In this document: positions 34,984 through 44,443 of the stretch, piece by piece | Numbering within the stretch: position 1 is the first letter of the stretch | Layout of the letters: each line of letters starts with the position of its first letter | Assembly (NCBI GenBank): GCA_039640505.1 | Contig: CP046865.1 | Location: 2,099,501 to 2,163,500 of the forward strand | DNA: 64,000 bases | Reading direction: 5' to 3' | Origin: Rhodobacteraceae bacterium Araon29 | Lineage (GTDB): Bacteria > Pseudomonadota > Alphaproteobacteria > Rhodobacterales > Rhodobacteraceae | Program-made: the position numbers and the translations under genes | Notes under the pieces: generated by a model | The model's input: the letters and a program-made list of their open reading frames with translations, nothing else | The model's database searches: none | What the model was told of the DNA's origin: nothing

Positions 34984-35475
34984 TTACCGCTTTGAGAACT
35001 GGAAGCTCCGGCGGGCTTTGCGTTTACCGTATTTTTTCCGTTCAACAACCCGGCTGTCGCGGGTGAGGAAGCCGGCGGCTTTCAATGCGCCGCGCAGGGC
35101 GGGTTCATAGATTTGCAAGGCTTTTGAAATGCCGTGCTTGACCGCGCCGGCCTGACCTGACAATCCGCCGCCTTTCACTGTGGCGCTCACATCGAACTGA
35201 TCTTCGACACCGGCCACCTGAAACGGCTGGCGCAGGATCATCTGCAACACCGGGCGGGCAAAATAAGCATTCATTGCTTTGCCGTTGACGACAACTTTAC
35301 CAGATCCGGGTTTGATCCAAACACGTGCCACGGCATCTTTTCGTTTGCCGGTGGCATAGGAACGGCCAAGGTCATCACGCACAGGTTCACGAGGCGCGGC
35401 GACAGCTTCGGCCGCGACCTCGGGTGTATCAGCGACTGTTTCCAGATCGCTCAGAGATTTGATATCTTCGGACAT
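34984..35475 (-). CDS. rpsI: 30S ribosomal protein S9
   Basis: A 163-residue S9 with the alphaproteobacterial N-terminal extension. The conserved core ([36 protein letters not shown]) and the C-terminal tail RRSFQFSKR that reaches the P site are present. The start overlaps the rplM stop by one base (TAATG). Its last codons are duplicated twice, and perhaps three times, downstream, making this the attachment point of an accessory array. Confidence 0.98.
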   Translation of the reverse strand: MSEDIKSLSDLETVADTPEVAAEAVAAPREPVRDDLGRSYATGKRKDAVARVWIKPGSGKVVVNGKAMNAYFARPVLQMILRQPFQVAGVEDQFDVSATVKGGGLSGQAGAVKHGISKALQIYEPALRGALKAAGFLTRDSRVVERKKYGKRKARRSFQFSKR

Positions 35476-35939
35476 TAGACAGCCACCCGTGTGTTTTTAG
35501 AGTTCATCGATTTGACATCCAGCACTTCTGGCGCCTGCGCCTCATGCGGATGCTCGCTGCCAGCATAGATGCGCAAATTGGTCATTTGCTTGCGGCTGAG
35601 ACGGTTGCCAGGCAGCATCCGCTTGATCGCGCGCATCAAAACCCGCTCGGGGTGATCGCCTTCAAGGATTTCTTCCTTGGTGCGCGATTTGATGCCCCCG
35701 GGATAGCCGGTGTGCCAGTAATAATTTTCCTGCCGCTTTTTGCCCGTGATCTGGACTTTTTCAGCATTGATGATGACCACGTTGTCGCCGCAATCCATAT
35801 GCGGTGTGAACGATGCTTTGTGCTTGCCACGCAGACGCATGGCGACAATCGAAGCCAAACGGCCCAGAACAACGCCTTCTGCGTCGATCATGATCCATTT
35901 CTTTTCGATATCTGCAGGGGTTGCAGAATATGTTTTCAT
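35475..35939 (-). CDS. rplM: 50S ribosomal protein L13
   Basis: A 154-residue L13, with [18 protein letters not shown] near residue 25 and the [16 protein letters not shown] segment. First gene of the rplM-rpsI operon. Confidence 0.98.
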   Translation of the reverse strand: MKTYSATPADIEKKWIMIDAEGVVLGRLASIVAMRLRGKHKASFTPHMDCGDNVVIINAEKVQITGKKRQENYYWHTGYPGGIKSRTKEEILEGDHPERVLMRAIKRMLPGNRLSRKQMTNLRIYAGSEHPHEAQAPEVLDVKSMNSKNTRVAV

Positions 35940-36004
35940 AACGGGCGATCCCTTGATATTTCATGTCACAAAGCCGCCGCGGCCCTGTGTGATCTAGAGT
36001 GCTG

Positions 36005-36032
36005 TGTATAAAGCCTCTAATTGCACAGTCAA
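36005..36032 (-). promoter_or_regulatory. rplM-rpsI promoter
   Basis: On the minus strand TTGACT (36027-36032) and TATACA (36005-36010) are separated by 16 bp, 66 bp upstream of the rplM start. The rest of the 340-bp gap to 36280 is AT-rich, and I see no other feature in it. Confidence 0.65.
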
Positions 36033-36280
36033 GCGCATTAAAGTTGATTTATTACAATGTTTTCAATTGGTTACAAAATAGGTATTATTTTACCCCACAA
36101 CACAAAGCCATTAATCCTGCCAAATCCGTCTTAAACCAGATTAAAACCAGTTCATGGTTTTTGTTGCTAAATCCGGTTTACCGTGTTCTTCTTTTTTTGT
36201 ATTTTACCTAATTTTATTTGTGAAGACGTTTTTATGGACGCGAGCTTTGTTCGCCTGATTAATTATGAAGGGAAAAGCAT

Positions 36281-37096
36281 ATGTGTGATATTTGCGTAAT
36301 GAATTCGGTTAAGAAAAAAATGTTGTCGAGGCGTAGTTTTTTTAAAGCCACGGCAGCGACGGGCCTTGCGGCCGTGGCAACTGGGGCATCGGTGCCTGCG
36401 GCTCTGGCAGATGGGCATGGTTCGGTCGAGGACATGACCCATACTTTGCATACCGATTTTCCAACTTATTTTGGCGAGTCGCAGTTTTCAAGCGAGCAGA
36501 TTTATAATTATGCGGAGCATTCTTTCAACCTTAACCAATACACCGTCAATGAACACACCGGCACGCATATCGATGCCCCGCTGCATTTTTCCAAAGACGG
36601 CACCTCGGTTGATGAAATTCCAGTATCCGAGCTTGTTGCGCCGCTTTGTGTGATTGATATCGCTGCGCGCGCGGCAGAGGACGCCGATACACAGGTTACG
36701 CCGGATGACATCCGCGCTTGGATTGCGACAAACGGCGACATTCCAAACGGTGCTTGTGTGGCAATGCACTCGGGATGGGCCGGTAAAGTTGATACCGATG
36801 ATTTTCGCAACTTTGATGGCAAAGCGCAGCACTATCCAGGGTTTCATATCGAAGCTGCCCAGATGCTGATCGAGCAAACAGCCGCCCGCTCACTAGCGGT
36901 AGATACCCTATCGCTGGATTACGGTATCTCGGCTGATTTTGCGGCCCATTATGCTTGGCTGCCAACGGGTCGATTTGGCATCGAGAATATCGCCAATTTA
37001 GATCGGGTTCCAGCCGCAGGGGCAACTTTGGTCATCGGCGCACCAAAACACGCTGGTGGCTCTGGTGGCCCGGCACGGATTTTTGCATTGGTATAA
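36281..37096 (+). CDS. Tat-exported cyclase-family protein
   Basis: A 271-residue protein. A twin-arginine signal (SRRSFFKATAATG, cleavage near ALADG at about 45) precedes a cyclase domain of the kynurenine-formamidase-like family. The metal motif HTGTHIDAPLHF lies near residue 88. The N terminus MCDICVMN with two cysteines before the Tat motif is unusual for a signal peptide. The start has the site GAAGGGAAAAG. Exact substrate is unknown. Confidence 0.85.
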   Translation: MCDICVMNSVKKKMLSRRSFFKATAATGLAAVATGASVPAALADGHGSVEDMTHTLHTDFPTYFGESQFSSEQIYNYAEHSFNLNQYTVNEHTGTHIDAPLHFSKDGTSVDEIPVSELVAPLCVIDIAARAAEDADTQVTPDDIRAWIATNGDIPNGACVAMHSGWAGKVDTDDFRNFDGKAQHYPGFHIEAAQMLIEQTAARSLAVDTLSLDYGISADFAAHYAWLPTGRFGIENIANLDRVPAAGATLVIGAPKHAGGSGGPARIFALV

Positions 37097-37478
37097 CACG
37101 CGTTACGAGCAAGCTGCGCGCTTGATTGAAAGCATAGAAATTTATTTCTAAGCGCGGCTTGTTCCTTAACGTTCCTTTACGCGGCCCAAAAAAAAGGGCG
37201 GTACGCAACTATATTGTCTTTTTCAAAGACAGCCCTGCCGGATTTGCCGCAGTGACATTGGCTGGCATAAAAGCCCTGCAGTTTTGCACTGCCCCTTCTG
37301 TTGAAGCACTGTGTCTGGCCTTCAAAACATATAGCCAATTCGGCCCAAAGCTGTTCGAACTTTCCAAATCTATCGCCGCATACGACAATACTAATATCAC
37401 CAGCTGATTATTATTGCCATTTCCCCTATAGCGTGTTTTCCTAAATTTATATTTTACCTATTATAGAAAGTCTTTCCC
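37097..37478. other. Gene-free region
   Basis: About 380 bases. An 82-codon open frame at 37159-37407 has no ribosome binding site and no recognisable sequence. I see no supported feature. Confidence 0.4.
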
Positions 37479-38708
37479 ATGCACTTCAAAGCGCGGCTGG
37501 TGGCGGGCCAAACCCTAAGCGGACTTGCCTATGGGTTCTGGCTGGCCACGGCGGGGATATATTTTATCGACAAAGGGCTTGAGCTTTGGATGGTGGGGCT
37601 GATCCTCGGGCTTAGCCCTGTAGTGACCGCCGCGCTAGAAGTGCCCTTTGGCATGCTGGCCGATCACCATGGACGGTTGCGTATTTATCGGCTGTCCGTG
37701 CTGATTATTTTGATAGACCTCGCAATGCTGTCGCTGTTTCATTCGGTGCCAATGTTCATTGCCGCATCGGTTTTGGGCGGGATAGGACAGGCGCTTCAAA
37801 GCGGCTCGCTTGATGCATGGTACGTGCAGCAGCTCAATCAGCGCGGCGAAGGCGAGAAACTTGAGATTTTAAGCGGGCATTTGCAGGCCGCAATGGCCGC
37901 CGGTATGGCGGTGGCGGCCATTGCTGGCGGTTATACTCCCGATTTTATGCCCAACTTTATGGGCATTTCCGGCACCGAATGGAATCCGCTCATCGCTTCG
38001 GGCGTGCTGATGGCGGTTTTACTGCTAAGTTACGGGCTGTATTTCGAAGGCGAAAACCATCACGGTGCCAGCGCCGAGGACGCACCGCATCAATCCATTG
38101 GCGGCATTCTGCGCGACGCGCTGCGCAACCCGTTTGTGGCCGAACTGCTGCTGGTGGGCGTCATGGCCGGCGCTTCCATCGCGGCGATAGATCTGTTCTG
38201 GCAGCCGCGCCTGCGCGAAATTGCGCCGGACATATCCTATGCCATCTTTGGCTGGATGACCTTTGGCTATTTTGCCACTGCCATTCTTGGCCCATTGCTG
38301 ATCGGGCAGATTGCCAAAGCGCTTAATATTTCCCCGCGCCGCCAGATGCGGCTGATCCCGCTTGGGTTTTTTGGCGTGATCCTTGCGCTTGGGTTTATCG
38401 GATCGGTGCCGGTTTTTGTGCCGGTTTATTTGGCCTTTATGCTGCTTTTTTCAATGCTGAGCCCAGCGACCTTTACGCTGATCAATGAGGCCTCGGAAAA
38501 CCACAACCGCTCAGCAATGCAAAGCCTGACCAGCCTGACATTTACCTTGGGCGCGGGCACCACCGCGCTTGGGCTGTCGTGGATTTTGCGTAGCAGCAGT
38601 CTTTCCGCGCTCTGGATCGGCATCGCGCTCTTTGGCATCACGCTGACCCTTGGCAAAAACCTTTATATGCGCCGCTTCGCTGAACCAGAAATTGAAGCCA
38701 GTGATTAA
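37479..38708 (+). CDS. MFS transporter
   Basis: A 409-residue major facilitator with twelve predicted helices. Motif A appears as GMLADHHGRLRIYRLS between helices 2 and 3. It is likely an exporter; the substrate is unknown. The stop overlaps the stop of the converging HNH gene by 4 bp. Confidence 0.88.
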   Translation: MHFKARLVAGQTLSGLAYGFWLATAGIYFIDKGLELWMVGLILGLSPVVTAALEVPFGMLADHHGRLRIYRLSVLIILIDLAMLSLFHSVPMFIAASVLGGIGQALQSGSLDAWYVQQLNQRGEGEKLEILSGHLQAAMAAGMAVAAIAGGYTPDFMPNFMGISGTEWNPLIASGVLMAVLLLSYGLYFEGENHHGASAEDAPHQSIGGILRDALRNPFVAELLLVGVMAGASIAAIDLFWQPRLREIAPDISYAIFGWMTFGYFATAILGPLLIGQIAKALNISPRRQMRLIPLGFFGVILALGFIGSVPVFVPVYLAFMLLFSMLSPATFTLINEASENHNRSAMQSLTSLTFTLGAGTTALGLSWILRSSSLSALWIGIALFGITLTLGKNLYMRRFAEPEIEASD

Positions 38709-39289
38709 GCGTCCAGCTCGCTGTCCCAGTAAAGGAAATCCATCCAGCTTTCGTGTAGGTGGTTGGGCGGAAACTGACGCCCCGCATTGCGCAGCTCTTC
38801 GGCTTCTGGCTGGCGCGGCGGGCGGCGTAAATTCATCCCGGCACGCTTTAGGCTTTTAGACCCCTTCTTAAGGTTGCAGGGGCTGCAGGCCGCAACAACA
38901 TTTTGCCAGCTGGTGACCCCGCCGCTTGCGCGCGGCACCACATGATCAAAGGTCAAATCCCCACGTGCGCCGCAGTACTGACAGCAAAAACTATCCCTTA
39001 AAAATAAATTAAAGCGCGTGAAGGCCACGCGCTTTTGAGGTTTTACATAGTCTTTTAAAACAACCACAGAAGGGATTTTTATTCGCGTCGTCGGACTGTG
39101 AACGTATTGATCATATTCCGCGACAATATCGACCCGATCCATAAAGGCCGCTTTGACCGCATCCTGCCAACACCAGAGCGACAAAGGATAATAAGACAAG
39201 GGGCGATAATCAGCATTTAGCACCAGTGCCGGATGTTGCCGAAGAGCCGAGGGGTCACGTACAAATTCCGTTCTAAATTCACCGTCCAT
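38705..39289 (-). CDS. HNH endonuclease-family protein
   Basis: A 194-residue protein with a zinc-stabilised HNH domain: CCQYCGARGDLTFDHVVPR, then ASGGVTSWQNVVAACSPCN. This is the conserved Rhodobacterales housekeeping-type HNH protein found outside mobile elements; its role is unknown. Confidence 0.87.
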   Translation of the reverse strand: MDGEFRTEFVRDPSALRQHPALVLNADYRPLSYYPLSLWCWQDAVKAAFMDRVDIVAEYDQYVHSPTTRIKIPSVVVLKDYVKPQKRVAFTRFNLFLRDSFCCQYCGARGDLTFDHVVPRASGGVTSWQNVVAACSPCNLKKGSKSLKRAGMNLRRPPRQPEAEELRNAGRQFPPNHLHESWMDFLYWDSELDA

Positions 39290-39457
39290 AAAGTCGTGAC
39301 CTCACCTTACTGCTCGCTCTGTTTTGTGGAAAGGTCTCGGCCTTTCCTTGTGCCCACTATATATCGCAGATGCCTTCTGACAACCCCCGATATCTTGGTT
39401 TATCAGGTCTTTAAGGTGATTTCGTACCGGCGATATGACGCGACAAGCGATTATGGG

Positions 39458-40123
39458 TCAAAGGCCCAGCTTATCGCGCATAAAAGCAAGCGCCACAGAC
39501 AATCCATCCGGCGCGATGCCGTGCCCGGTGCCTTTTTGGATATGCGCAAAAACATCCTTAAAACCGGCACTTTGCAGGGCCTCGGCCGCTTCGGGCATCG
39601 ATTGCACCGGCACCACTTCATCCTCATCCCCATGGATTAGCAGTACAGGCGGGCGGCTGAGCACATCGTCAATTAATAATTCTGGCTCGACCAATCGCCC
39701 AGAAAACCCAACCACACCGGCAAAGCTGTCTTCGCGGCGCGGCGCAATATGCAAGCTCATCATCGTGCCTTGGGAAAAGCCGAAAAGCACAACCTGTTCC
39801 GGCAACAGGTCATGATCCACCATCAATGCATCTACAAAGGCATTGAGATCTTCAAAAGCGGCCTGCATGCCGCGTTGCGAAGCCTCTAAGCTTGAGCCGT
39901 CGATCCATGGAATGGGAAACCACTGATATCCCATGGGAATACCTTCGCAGCTTTCCGGCGCATCCGGCGCAACGAAAAGCGTATCAGGCAAATGTTCACC
40001 GAGCGGATCGGCAAGGGACAACAAATCGGCCCCATTTGCACCATAGCCGTGAATAAAAACCACTGCCGAGCGTGTATTGCCCGAAACCGGTGCGCGCTGC
40101 TCTGCATTTAAAATCCGTGTCAT
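39458..40123 (-). CDS. Phospholipase/carboxylesterase-type alpha/beta hydrolase
   Basis: A 221-residue hydrolase of the LysoPL/carboxylesterase family. VVFIHGYGANGADLL near residue 20 forms the oxyanion region, GFSQG is the nucleophile elbow, and Asp in IHGDEDEVVP and His in GTGHGI complete the triad. The ATG at 40123 overlaps the stop of the upstream glycosylase gene (ATGA). Confidence 0.88.
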   Translation of the reverse strand: MTRILNAEQRAPVSGNTRSAVVFIHGYGANGADLLSLADPLGEHLPDTLFVAPDAPESCEGIPMGYQWFPIPWIDGSSLEASQRGMQAAFEDLNAFVDALMVDHDLLPEQVVLFGFSQGTMMSLHIAPRREDSFAGVVGFSGRLVEPELLIDDVLSRPPVLLIHGDEDEVVPVQSMPEAAEALQSAGFKDVFAHIQKGTGHGIAPDGLSVALAFMRDKLGL

Positions 40124-40752
40124 CGAATGCCCTCTCGCTGTTTGGCAATTTTGTAATAAGCCCAGAGCAGCCGCGCTGCAACCGCTCTCCAAGGGGACCA
40201 GTCTTCGGCCATCTGCCGCAGTGCGCGTTCGCTTGGCCGCTCGGGCAACTCAAACAGAATACGCGCCGCTTCTTGCAGCGCAAGATCACCAGGGGCAAAC
40301 ACATCCGCACGCCCAAGGCTAAACATAGCGTAAATCTCAGCGGTCCAGACACCTATTCCAGGCACTTCGGTTAAGGTGGCGATGACCGCATCGCTAGGGG
40401 CCTCGCGCAGCGCGCCATAGTTAATGCGCGCCTCGGCCAAGGCTCGTGCATAGCGGATTTTCTGCCGGCTCAGGCCCGCCGCGCGCAATGCCTCATCGCT
40501 GGCCCATTGAATTTTGCGCGGCCCGGTCAGACGTGCATCGCGCAACCGGCCCCAAATGGCACTGGCCGCAGCGACACTAACCTGCTGGCTTACGATGGCG
40601 CTGAGCAATTGCGCAAATCCGTCCGGCCGCCGCCGCAATGGCAGCGTGCCCGTCAGCGCAAGCGCTTTGGCAAACCGAGGCTCCGACTTGGCAAGCCAGA
40701 GCGCTCCTTCGAAAACGCAGGCCGGTGCGGTTATTATTCTTTCGCTGTGCAT
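40120..40752 (-). CDS. DNA-3-methyladenine glycosylase (HhH-GPD family)
   Basis: A 210-residue AlkA-like glycosylase without the N-terminal AlkA domain. The helix-hairpin-helix LTEVPGIGVWTAEIYAMF is followed by the catalytic Asp in DVFAPGDLAL. It removes alkylated purines. It is coupled to the downstream esterase by overlapping start and stop codons. Confidence 0.9.
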   Translation of the reverse strand: MHSERIITAPACVFEGALWLAKSEPRFAKALALTGTLPLRRRPDGFAQLLSAIVSQQVSVAAASAIWGRLRDARLTGPRKIQWASDEALRAAGLSRQKIRYARALAEARINYGALREAPSDAVIATLTEVPGIGVWTAEIYAMFSLGRADVFAPGDLALQEAARILFELPERPSERALRQMAEDWSPWRAVAARLLWAYYKIAKQREGIR

Positions 40753-41116
40753 TTCCCCCCAAAGCCTTAAGAACGCCAGACCGCAAACGCGGACCTAACT
40801 TTGATTTATCTTACTTGGTCAAAACTGTACAGCAATGCACCCTGCCCCGATGCCCCTGTGCACCTAGGGTTAGAGCACATAACCAGAATATGATTTTTGC
40901 AGCGAGATAGAGTGCGGATCCGAAGGTATGGGCGCATCAGCCCTAGCGTGCGGCGATGCTGCGCCAGTCCTTGAGCAACACATCAGAGCCCTTAAAGTCA
41001 CTGCGCTGCCCTTTGGTCCGAGGTGCGCGACGAAGCTGACTTTCACAATCCTGTCGCAGATGACTGCTATTAAGTTCGTTAAGCCAAGCTCTCAATGCCA
41101 AATGATATATCATCGC
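40753..41116. other. Gene-free region
   Basis: About 360 bases between the glycosylase start and the TRAP permease stop. Open frames here have no start signal or family features. I see nothing further. Confidence 0.4.
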
Positions 41117-43198
41117 TCATGCGCTGGGTTCTGTCTTCTTTCGTTTTTGTTGTATCAAGACAATAGGAACCAACATGACAAGTCCAACTAACATTGTCGA
41201 GACGCCAGGCGCGATAAACAGGAACGCGGTGATACCGACATACCAACGCTCCCAGTTTTTGAGAGGCGCGCTTAAATAACCGGAGAACGCTACTCCTAGA
41301 GAGCCAATGCCTAGTAGCGCTCCGACAAGTGTATAGGTAAATGCCCACCACGTGAATCCATCTGCGACTAGCAGTAAAGCTGGTGAATAGACAAATACGA
41401 AGGGAACAAGTGCTTTGGCAATGCCTAGCCGGAACGCCGTATTGCCTGTTTTGAAGGGGTTAGACCCCGCGATACCTGCGGCGGCATAGGCTGCTAGTGC
41501 GACGGGCGGAGTGATGTCAGCTAGAACGCCATAATAGAAGACGAAGAAATGCGAAACGATTGGTTCAACTTGCAATTGCGCCAGTGCAGGTGCCGCGACA
41601 GCAACTAGGATGATGTATGTCGCAGTCGTTGGGATGCCTGCGCCCATTATGATGCACGCAATCGCGATTAGAACGAGTGAAAAGAACAACGCCCATTGAC
41701 CGACGCTAAAGTGATTGAGCGGCCAGATACCACCGACGACCTCGCCAATGTCGGTGGCCGTTTGCACCACCACATAGCCCAAACGAAAGCCAACCCCCGT
41801 CAGGGTGACTACCCCCACAACAATACCAACTGTCGCGGCGGCTGCGCCCACGGCAAGTGTGCTTTTTGCTCCGGAGCCTAGCGCGTGCCATAAATCAGAG
41901 AGTGACAGGCGATTATTCGGGTTTAAAAATCCAACAACTACACAGGCAATGATCCCGTAAACCGCAGCATAGTCAGGTGTTTTTCCAGACAAGATCAAAT
42001 AAACCAAAATGATCAGTGGGATTATCGATAGCCAGTGATCTTTCAGCACTACACCTATTTTAGGAAGCTCTTCTGCCCTTAAGCCGCGCAGGCCCAATTT
42101 TTTCGCTTCCAGATGGACCATGATGAAAATACCGAAATAATGCAGCAAGGCCGGAAACAAGGCCGCTGCCAACACATCTCGCAAGGGAATTTCAAGGTAT
42201 TCGACCATGATAAAGGCTGCAGCCCCTAGGATCGGCGGTGTTATTTGTCCGCCTGTTGAGGCCGTGGCCTCCGTAGCACCAGCAAAGTGCGCGGGGTAGC
42301 CAATACGCTTCATTGCGGGGATTGTTAACGCGCCAGTCGTTACAGTATTGGCAATTGATGAGCCAGAGATCGTCCCCATGAAAGCCGATGAAAATATCGC
42401 TACTTTTGCCGGGCCGCCAGAGTAGCGACCAGCCACGACCATTGCCAAATCGATGAACAGCTGACCAAGACCAATGCGTGTCGCCAGCACGCCAAAAAGG
42501 ATAAATAGAAATACGTATTGCGCCATGACGCCAATAGCTACGCCGTAAAGGCCCTGATTGGTCATGTAGAGGTGGTTGATGATGCCTAGCCAGCTTGAGC
42601 CACCATGCTTCAATGCGCCAGGCATCCAAGGTCCGAAATAAGCAAAAGCAATGAACAAAATTCCGATGATCGGCAGGGTTGGCCCCACAGACCTGCGGGT
42701 TGCTTCAAGCGTAAGCAACAACAGTGCGGTACCCATCAAAACATCTGATTGGGACGGATTGCCGACCCGCTCGGAGACGATCTCGGGCGGAAGTAAAGGC
42801 AGATAGATCGCAGCCACAACGGCCAAAGCCGAGAATAGCAGATCAAGTATTGGCACGCCTTGTATCCGAAACCTACCAGCCACAGGAATTCGTCCGGTTT
42901 CGCGACGCCATCCAAATAGGAAAAACACAAGCCCAAGGACAAAAGACAAATGGATGCCACGATGCAAAAGTTCGCGGATCAGACCAAAGCCAGAGGCATA
43001 GAAATGATAAACAGACATGGCCACAAGAATGGCTGTAACGAAAAAACCAACCGCAGCACCTGTTGGTCTAAAAGCAGTCTCAGGATCAAATTTGCGTTCT
43101 AATTCTGCCAATTCTTCGGCAGTTAACTCGGGGCTCAGGGCCGGTGGTGAGCCGGACGTATCTTCAATCTTGTCATCTGTCTCTCGGTTGACTGTCAT
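41117..43198 (-). CDS. TRAP transporter fused permease (4TM-12TM) for a TAXI receptor
   Basis: A 693-residue fused permease. The N-terminal part has four helices (small DctQ-like domain) and the rest is the DctM-like 12-helix domain with the STGGQITPPILGAAAFIM and GAGIPTTATYIILVAV segments. Such fusions pair with TAXI receptors, as the gene upstream shows. The substrate class may be dicarboxylates or amino acids such as glutamate; it cannot be read here. Confidence 0.93.
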   Translation of the reverse strand: MTVNRETDDKIEDTSGSPPALSPELTAEELAELERKFDPETAFRPTGAAVGFFVTAILVAMSVYHFYASGFGLIRELLHRGIHLSFVLGLVFFLFGWRRETGRIPVAGRFRIQGVPILDLLFSALAVVAAIYLPLLPPEIVSERVGNPSQSDVLMGTALLLLTLEATRRSVGPTLPIIGILFIAFAYFGPWMPGALKHGGSSWLGIINHLYMTNQGLYGVAIGVMAQYVFLFILFGVLATRIGLGQLFIDLAMVVAGRYSGGPAKVAIFSSAFMGTISGSSIANTVTTGALTIPAMKRIGYPAHFAGATEATASTGGQITPPILGAAAFIMVEYLEIPLRDVLAAALFPALLHYFGIFIMVHLEAKKLGLRGLRAEELPKIGVVLKDHWLSIIPLIILVYLILSGKTPDYAAVYGIIACVVVGFLNPNNRLSLSDLWHALGSGAKSTLAVGAAAATVGIVVGVVTLTGVGFRLGYVVVQTATDIGEVVGGIWPLNHFSVGQWALFFSLVLIAIACIIMGAGIPTTATYIILVAVAAPALAQLQVEPIVSHFFVFYYGVLADITPPVALAAYAAAGIAGSNPFKTGNTAFRLGIAKALVPFVFVYSPALLLVADGFTWWAFTYTLVGALLGIGSLGVAFSGYLSAPLKNWERWYVGITAFLFIAPGVSTMLVGLVMLVPIVLIQQKRKKTEPSA

Positions 43199-43226
43199 GA
43201 TTTTTGTCCAGCTTAAAGATCAAAAA

Positions 43227-43256
43227 AGGCTCAAGAGGTTTGCACCACTTGAGCCT
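43227..43256 (-). terminator. Hairpin between receptor and permease genes
   Basis: On the minus strand AGGCTCAAG and CTTGAGCCT form a perfect 9-bp stem with a 12-nt loop, followed by TTTTTT. It lies in the 76-bp gap inside the transporter operon. Partial termination here would give more receptor than permease mRNA. Confidence 0.75.
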
Positions 43257-43274
43257 ATTGTTTAAAACCTATTC

Positions 43275-44279
43275 CTACTTAAGTAGGCCGGCTTCTTTAT
43301 AGAAACGCTCAGCACCTGCGTGAAGTGGCACACCAACGCCATTCAGCGCAGTAGCGGGTGTTATGGTCTTGCCTTTGGCATGGCCCACGTCTAGCAGCTT
43401 GCGGCTCTCGTCGTTCCACAGAGCTTTGGTAATACTGTAGATCAGTTCTTCGTCTTCATTTGCTGAAGTGAACCACTGTGCACCAACAGCTACAGTAGGG
43501 GTTGTCTTTACACCCTCATACGCGCCCTCAGGTATATCAGAAGATGCAAAAAATCCATATTTGGAGGTCAGGGCATCAGCACCAGCACCGTCAATTGGAA
43601 CCAATTTGATGGACGCCGCAGATGCCAATTCAACTAAAGAACCCGTTGGGTATCCAGCGACAACAAAGAACGCATCAATCTTGCCATTACGGAGTGCTTC
43701 GGACGCTGCACCACCTTTCAAGGCCTCTGCAGTGATCATATCAGCTGACAGGCCGTTGGCCTCCAAGATCAGGTTTGCGTCGACATACGTGCCAGAACCA
43801 GGCTCATCAAGCGACACGCGCTTGCCTTTGAGATCAGCGACGGAGTTTATGCCACTGTCAGCCATAGTCACTAGATGGATGTGCTCTTCAAAAAGAGCGG
43901 CGATAGTCCGTAGATCCTTTGCAGGTTCTTTGCCTTCCATTGTGCCAGTGCCTGTGAAAGCCCAATAGGCCACATCGGACTGCGCGAAACCAGAGTTGCG
44001 CAATCCTGAGATAATCGCGTTTACATTGTCCACAGAACCACGCGAGGAAACAGCCGACGCAATCAGACCATCGACCCCACAAGAGCCACCTTTGCCGCAT
44101 TCGCGCGATCCCGGAGGTTTTGAGATTGCGTTCGCAATAACACCACCAACAGGGTAGTATGTATAGGCCGTACCGCCTGTTCCAATTGTGAAAAAGTTTA
44201 ATTCCTGCGCTTTCATTGGCAGCGCCAACAACAACGTTGATGTGGCGGCCAAAGCCGCTGTGCGAAGGTATTTATTCAT
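43275..44279 (-). CDS. TAXI-family TRAP solute receptor
   Basis: About 334 residues. A signal peptide (about 1-24, ending MKAQE) precedes the mature domain, which begins FFTIGTGGTAYTYYPVGG, the TAXI start. The CGKGGSCGVDG insert with two cysteines is typical of the family. The start at 44279 has the strong site GGGAGGAAACTC; upstream in-frame codons to 44399 are not used. It captures substrate in the periplasm for the permease encoded downstream. Confidence 0.93.
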   Translation of the reverse strand: MNKYLRTAALAATSTLLLALPMKAQELNFFTIGTGGTAYTYYPVGGVIANAISKPPGSRECGKGGSCGVDGLIASAVSSRGSVDNVNAIISGLRNSGFAQSDVAYWAFTGTGTMEGKEPAKDLRTIAALFEEHIHLVTMADSGINSVADLKGKRVSLDEPGSGTYVDANLILEANGLSADMITAEALKGGAASEALRNGKIDAFFVVAGYPTGSLVELASAASIKLVPIDGAGADALTSKYGFFASSDIPEGAYEGVKTTPTVAVGAQWFTSANEDEELIYSITKALWNDESRKLLDVGHAKGKTITPATALNGVGVPLHAGAERFYKEAGLLK

Positions 44280-44443
44280 GAGTTTCCTCCCAGAAAGCTT
44301 ATCATTTCTTTGCCCGAATCTAGGCGGCTTTATTAGGCCAGTTCTAGTCTCTGACTTCAACCTATCCAAAAGATTTATCACCCTTAAATGTTTTTTCAAC
44401 CAATGGCTTGCCTTTCGCTTGGTCTCACACTAGCACTTTTTGA

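Noticed and set aside
37159-37407. An 82-codon frame between the cyclase-family and MFS genes
   Set aside because: No ribosome binding site and no family pattern; an equally long frame exists on the opposite strand.
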